Source of the DNA: UBA920 sp964424635
Lineage (GTDB): Bacteria > Patescibacteriota > Doudnabacteria > UBA920
DNA: 16,522 nt
Reading direction: 5' to 3'
NCBI GenBank assembly: GCA_964424635.1
Contig: CAYRJC010000019.1
Location: 1 to 16,522, forward strand
The notes beneath the pieces are model-generated. The model was not told the origin of the DNA and searched no databases. It saw only the letters and a list, made by a program, of their open reading frames with translations. Below, piece after piece: positions 14,874-16,522 of this stretch (the stretch's first letter is position 1; each line of letters opens with the position of its first letter). Both the position numbers and the translations under genes were made by a program.

Positions 14874-16522
14874 TTATTTACCCATTCTATTTTTTGCCCA
14901 CCACTCTAACGCATTCTTAACAATCGGAACAGAAGCTGCATGACCTTCTCCCCCTGCCTCTACCAAAACCGTAACAACTATCTCTGGATCCTCATACGGA
15001 GCATAAGCAGTATACCAAGCGTGAGTCCGGCTCGGATCAGATCCATCAAACTGCGAAGTACCAGTTTTACCAGCCGAAGTTATTGGCAAAGTAGATAACG
15101 CCCTTCCACTACCTTTAGCAGTCTCAACATTATCTCGCATGCCTTGTTGAACGAACTTTAAATTTTCTAAACTTATCCCAGTATTAATCAGACTTTGTAC
15201 TTCTGGTGTAAAAATAACTTCCCCTGTTTGACTTAATACTTGTTTTAATAAACGAGGCTTGTTCAATATTCCATTATTAGCAATCGCTGCTGTCCACACC
15301 GCTACCTGAAGTGGAGTAGCTAACATGTCTCCTTGACCAATAGAAATATGATAAGTATCACCTAAATACCACTTACCTAATAAGGGGTCGTTTTTATAAA
15401 ACTGGAGTTTCCAATTTGGATCTGCAACACGACCAGATTTTTCACCACCGATATCAATGCCGGTCGCTTGACCCATTCCAAATTTTCGATAGTAATCTGC
15501 TAATTTTTCTGCGCCAATCCCTTTGATACTAGAAGAAGGATGGCCACCTGATACAGTATAAAAATAAATATCACTGCTTTGAGCAATAGCACTTCTAACA
15601 TCCATAGCTCCTAGACCATCTCGTTTCCAACCATAAAAATTATAAGTAACACTTGGATTGAATTGATTAGGAATTACTAACACTCCGCGATCATTAATTG
15701 TAGTATCAGCATCAATAATTCCCTCCTGCAGCACCGCTGCTGCCCCTACAGGTTTTATAGTTGACCCTGGTGGGTAAGTTCCGCTAATGGCGCGGTTGTA
15801 TAAAGGTAGATTTTTATTATCTAATAATGCTTGGTAATCTTGAGACTTTATTCCAGGTGCAAATAAATTATTATTAAACCCAGGAACAGAAACCAATGCT
15901 AATACTTCTCCGGTCTTGGGATTCATAGCAACTGCCGCGCCTTTATTTCCAACCGGACTTTTTGTAAAGTCTTCGTAAAGTTTTTTTTGCAAGCCTGCAT
16001 CAATGTTCAATTGAACTATATTTCCTGGTTGTGGATCAGCCTGACCCAGCTCTTTAATAGGTAAACCCAAGCTATCAACATNNNNNNNNNNCTTGCTTAT
16101 TACCATTTATCCCTCGCAAATACTTTTCGTATGATTCTTCGATACCAGACTTTCCAATGAAATCATTCAAATCATAGTTATCAGATTTGGATAATGAATT
16201 ATATTCAGTATCCGAAATAACTCCAGTATAACCTAATAAATGAGAGTATACTTCTGGAGAAACATAATCCCTAACCGGAATATTTACCAAAGAAAATCCA
16301 GGTAATTTATTAGACAAAACTTCAAACTGAATACTTTCTTGTTGAGTTAAATTTCTCTTAACAATAATTGGCTCTAGTACTCCCCCTTCTGCACTTTTCA
16401 ACTTTGCTTCAATCTCTTCTTTTGGAACTCCAAACTTTTGAGCAATTATTTCAAAAGTTTCGTTTCGACCATCTTTGGGTAAGTCTACTGGAGTGACTGC
16501 CAAATTAAAGCTGGCGGTATTT
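14874..16522 (-). CDS. mrdA: Penicillin-binding protein 2-type transpeptidase, 5' partial and broken by an assembly gap
   Basis: A class B PBP that cross-links peptidoglycan, usually with RodA in cell elongation. The reading frame is open to the right edge: codons before 16503 read NTASFN ahead of LAVTPVDLP, so the TTG at 16501-16503 is not a real start and the signal anchor is outside the window. Seen before the gap: a PBP dimerisation-type domain ending GKSGIEESYEKYLRGINGNK. After the gap: VDSLG, IDAGLQKKLY, AAVAMNPKTGEVLALVS, then the transpeptidase motifs SxxK in GTYPPGSTIKP (active Ser at 15762-15764), SxN-type SSD in AQSSDIYFY, and KTG in SAGKTGTSQ (Lys at 15066-15068). The C-terminus ends EWWAKNRMGK. 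The two halves are out of frame by one across the N run, explained by its placeholder length. folD follows after 13 nt. Confidence 0.93.
16082..16091. other. Assembly gap (10 N) inside the PBP2 gene
   Basis: Ten N bases interrupt the PBP2 coding sequence between GINGNKQ and VDSLG. Keeping the frame requires a true missing length divisible by three, so 10 is a scaffold placeholder. The flanking bases (G before, AT after, on the coding strand) would give one Asp codon if nothing is missing, or two codons if 3 nt are missing. Confidence 0.95.

Noticed and set aside
16501..16503. TTG as the start codon of a separate 142-residue gene
   Set aside because: The frame is open upstream to the window edge and reads NTASFNLAVTPVDLP, a PBP2-like segment, so the TTG is an internal leucine codon.
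14874..16522. Two separate genes or a frameshifted PBP2 pseudogene
   Set aside because: The frame change falls exactly at the 10-N assembly gap and both halves match consecutive parts of one PBP2.
1..16522. CRISPR arrays, insertion sequences, tRNA or rRNA genes, defence or secretion systems
   Set aside because: I looked for repeated units, transposase motifs and structural RNA sequences in gaps and on both strands and saw none; the gaps are short.

Overview
The window looks like a chromosomal piece of a streamlined, AT-rich bacterium, most likely a member of the Candidate Phyla Radiation (Patescibacteria). The reasons are the style of its proteins (a MurF-type ligase without its first domain, a small three-helix membrane protein with an LRYN...G motif, GT-C glycosyltransferases in tandem), tight gene packing and the near absence of Shine-Dalgarno sequences. 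No rRNA or marker gene is present, so this placement is an inference. The standard code fits: of 14 visible stop codons 12 are TAA and 2 TAG, with no in-frame TGA.

Layout. (1) 1-5714 is a surface-glycan block. A leftward operon (three-helix membrane protein, processive GT2 synthase, WecA/TagO-type phosphosugar transferase cut by the window edge) and a rightward pair of GT-C/PMT-type glycosyltransferases diverge from 2417-2487. (2) A perfect hairpin at 5778-5800 separates this block from a leftward six-gene operon (12602 to 5834): lysS, rdgB, serS, murF-like, a class IV aminotransferase and ftsQ. It joins tRNA charging and nucleotide-pool cleaning with peptidoglycan synthesis and division. (3) A divergent promoter region (12603-12726) faces an unrecognised four-helix membrane protein, the only gene with a consensus Shine-Dalgarno, with a possible 30-codon ORF overlapping its end. 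(4) After a second bidirectional terminator come greA with its own strong promoter, then folD and a PBP2-type transpeptidase that runs off the right edge and is broken by a 10-N assembly gap.

How the genes work together. The left block would build a lipid-linked or secreted sugar polymer and move sugars from lipid carriers outside the membrane. The middle and right blocks supply wall precursors (MurF, perhaps D-amino acids from the aminotransferase), wall cross-linking (PBP2) and division (FtsQ), mixed with translation, transcription and one-carbon housekeeping genes. No mobile element, CRISPR array, tRNA or rRNA was seen, and no stretch over 300 bases lacks a gene. Most genes are ordinary housekeeping. 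The least explained parts are the three-helix protein in the glycan operon, the domain-reduced MurF with its insertion, the aminotransferase in a wall operon, and the four-helix membrane protein with its overlapping small ORF.
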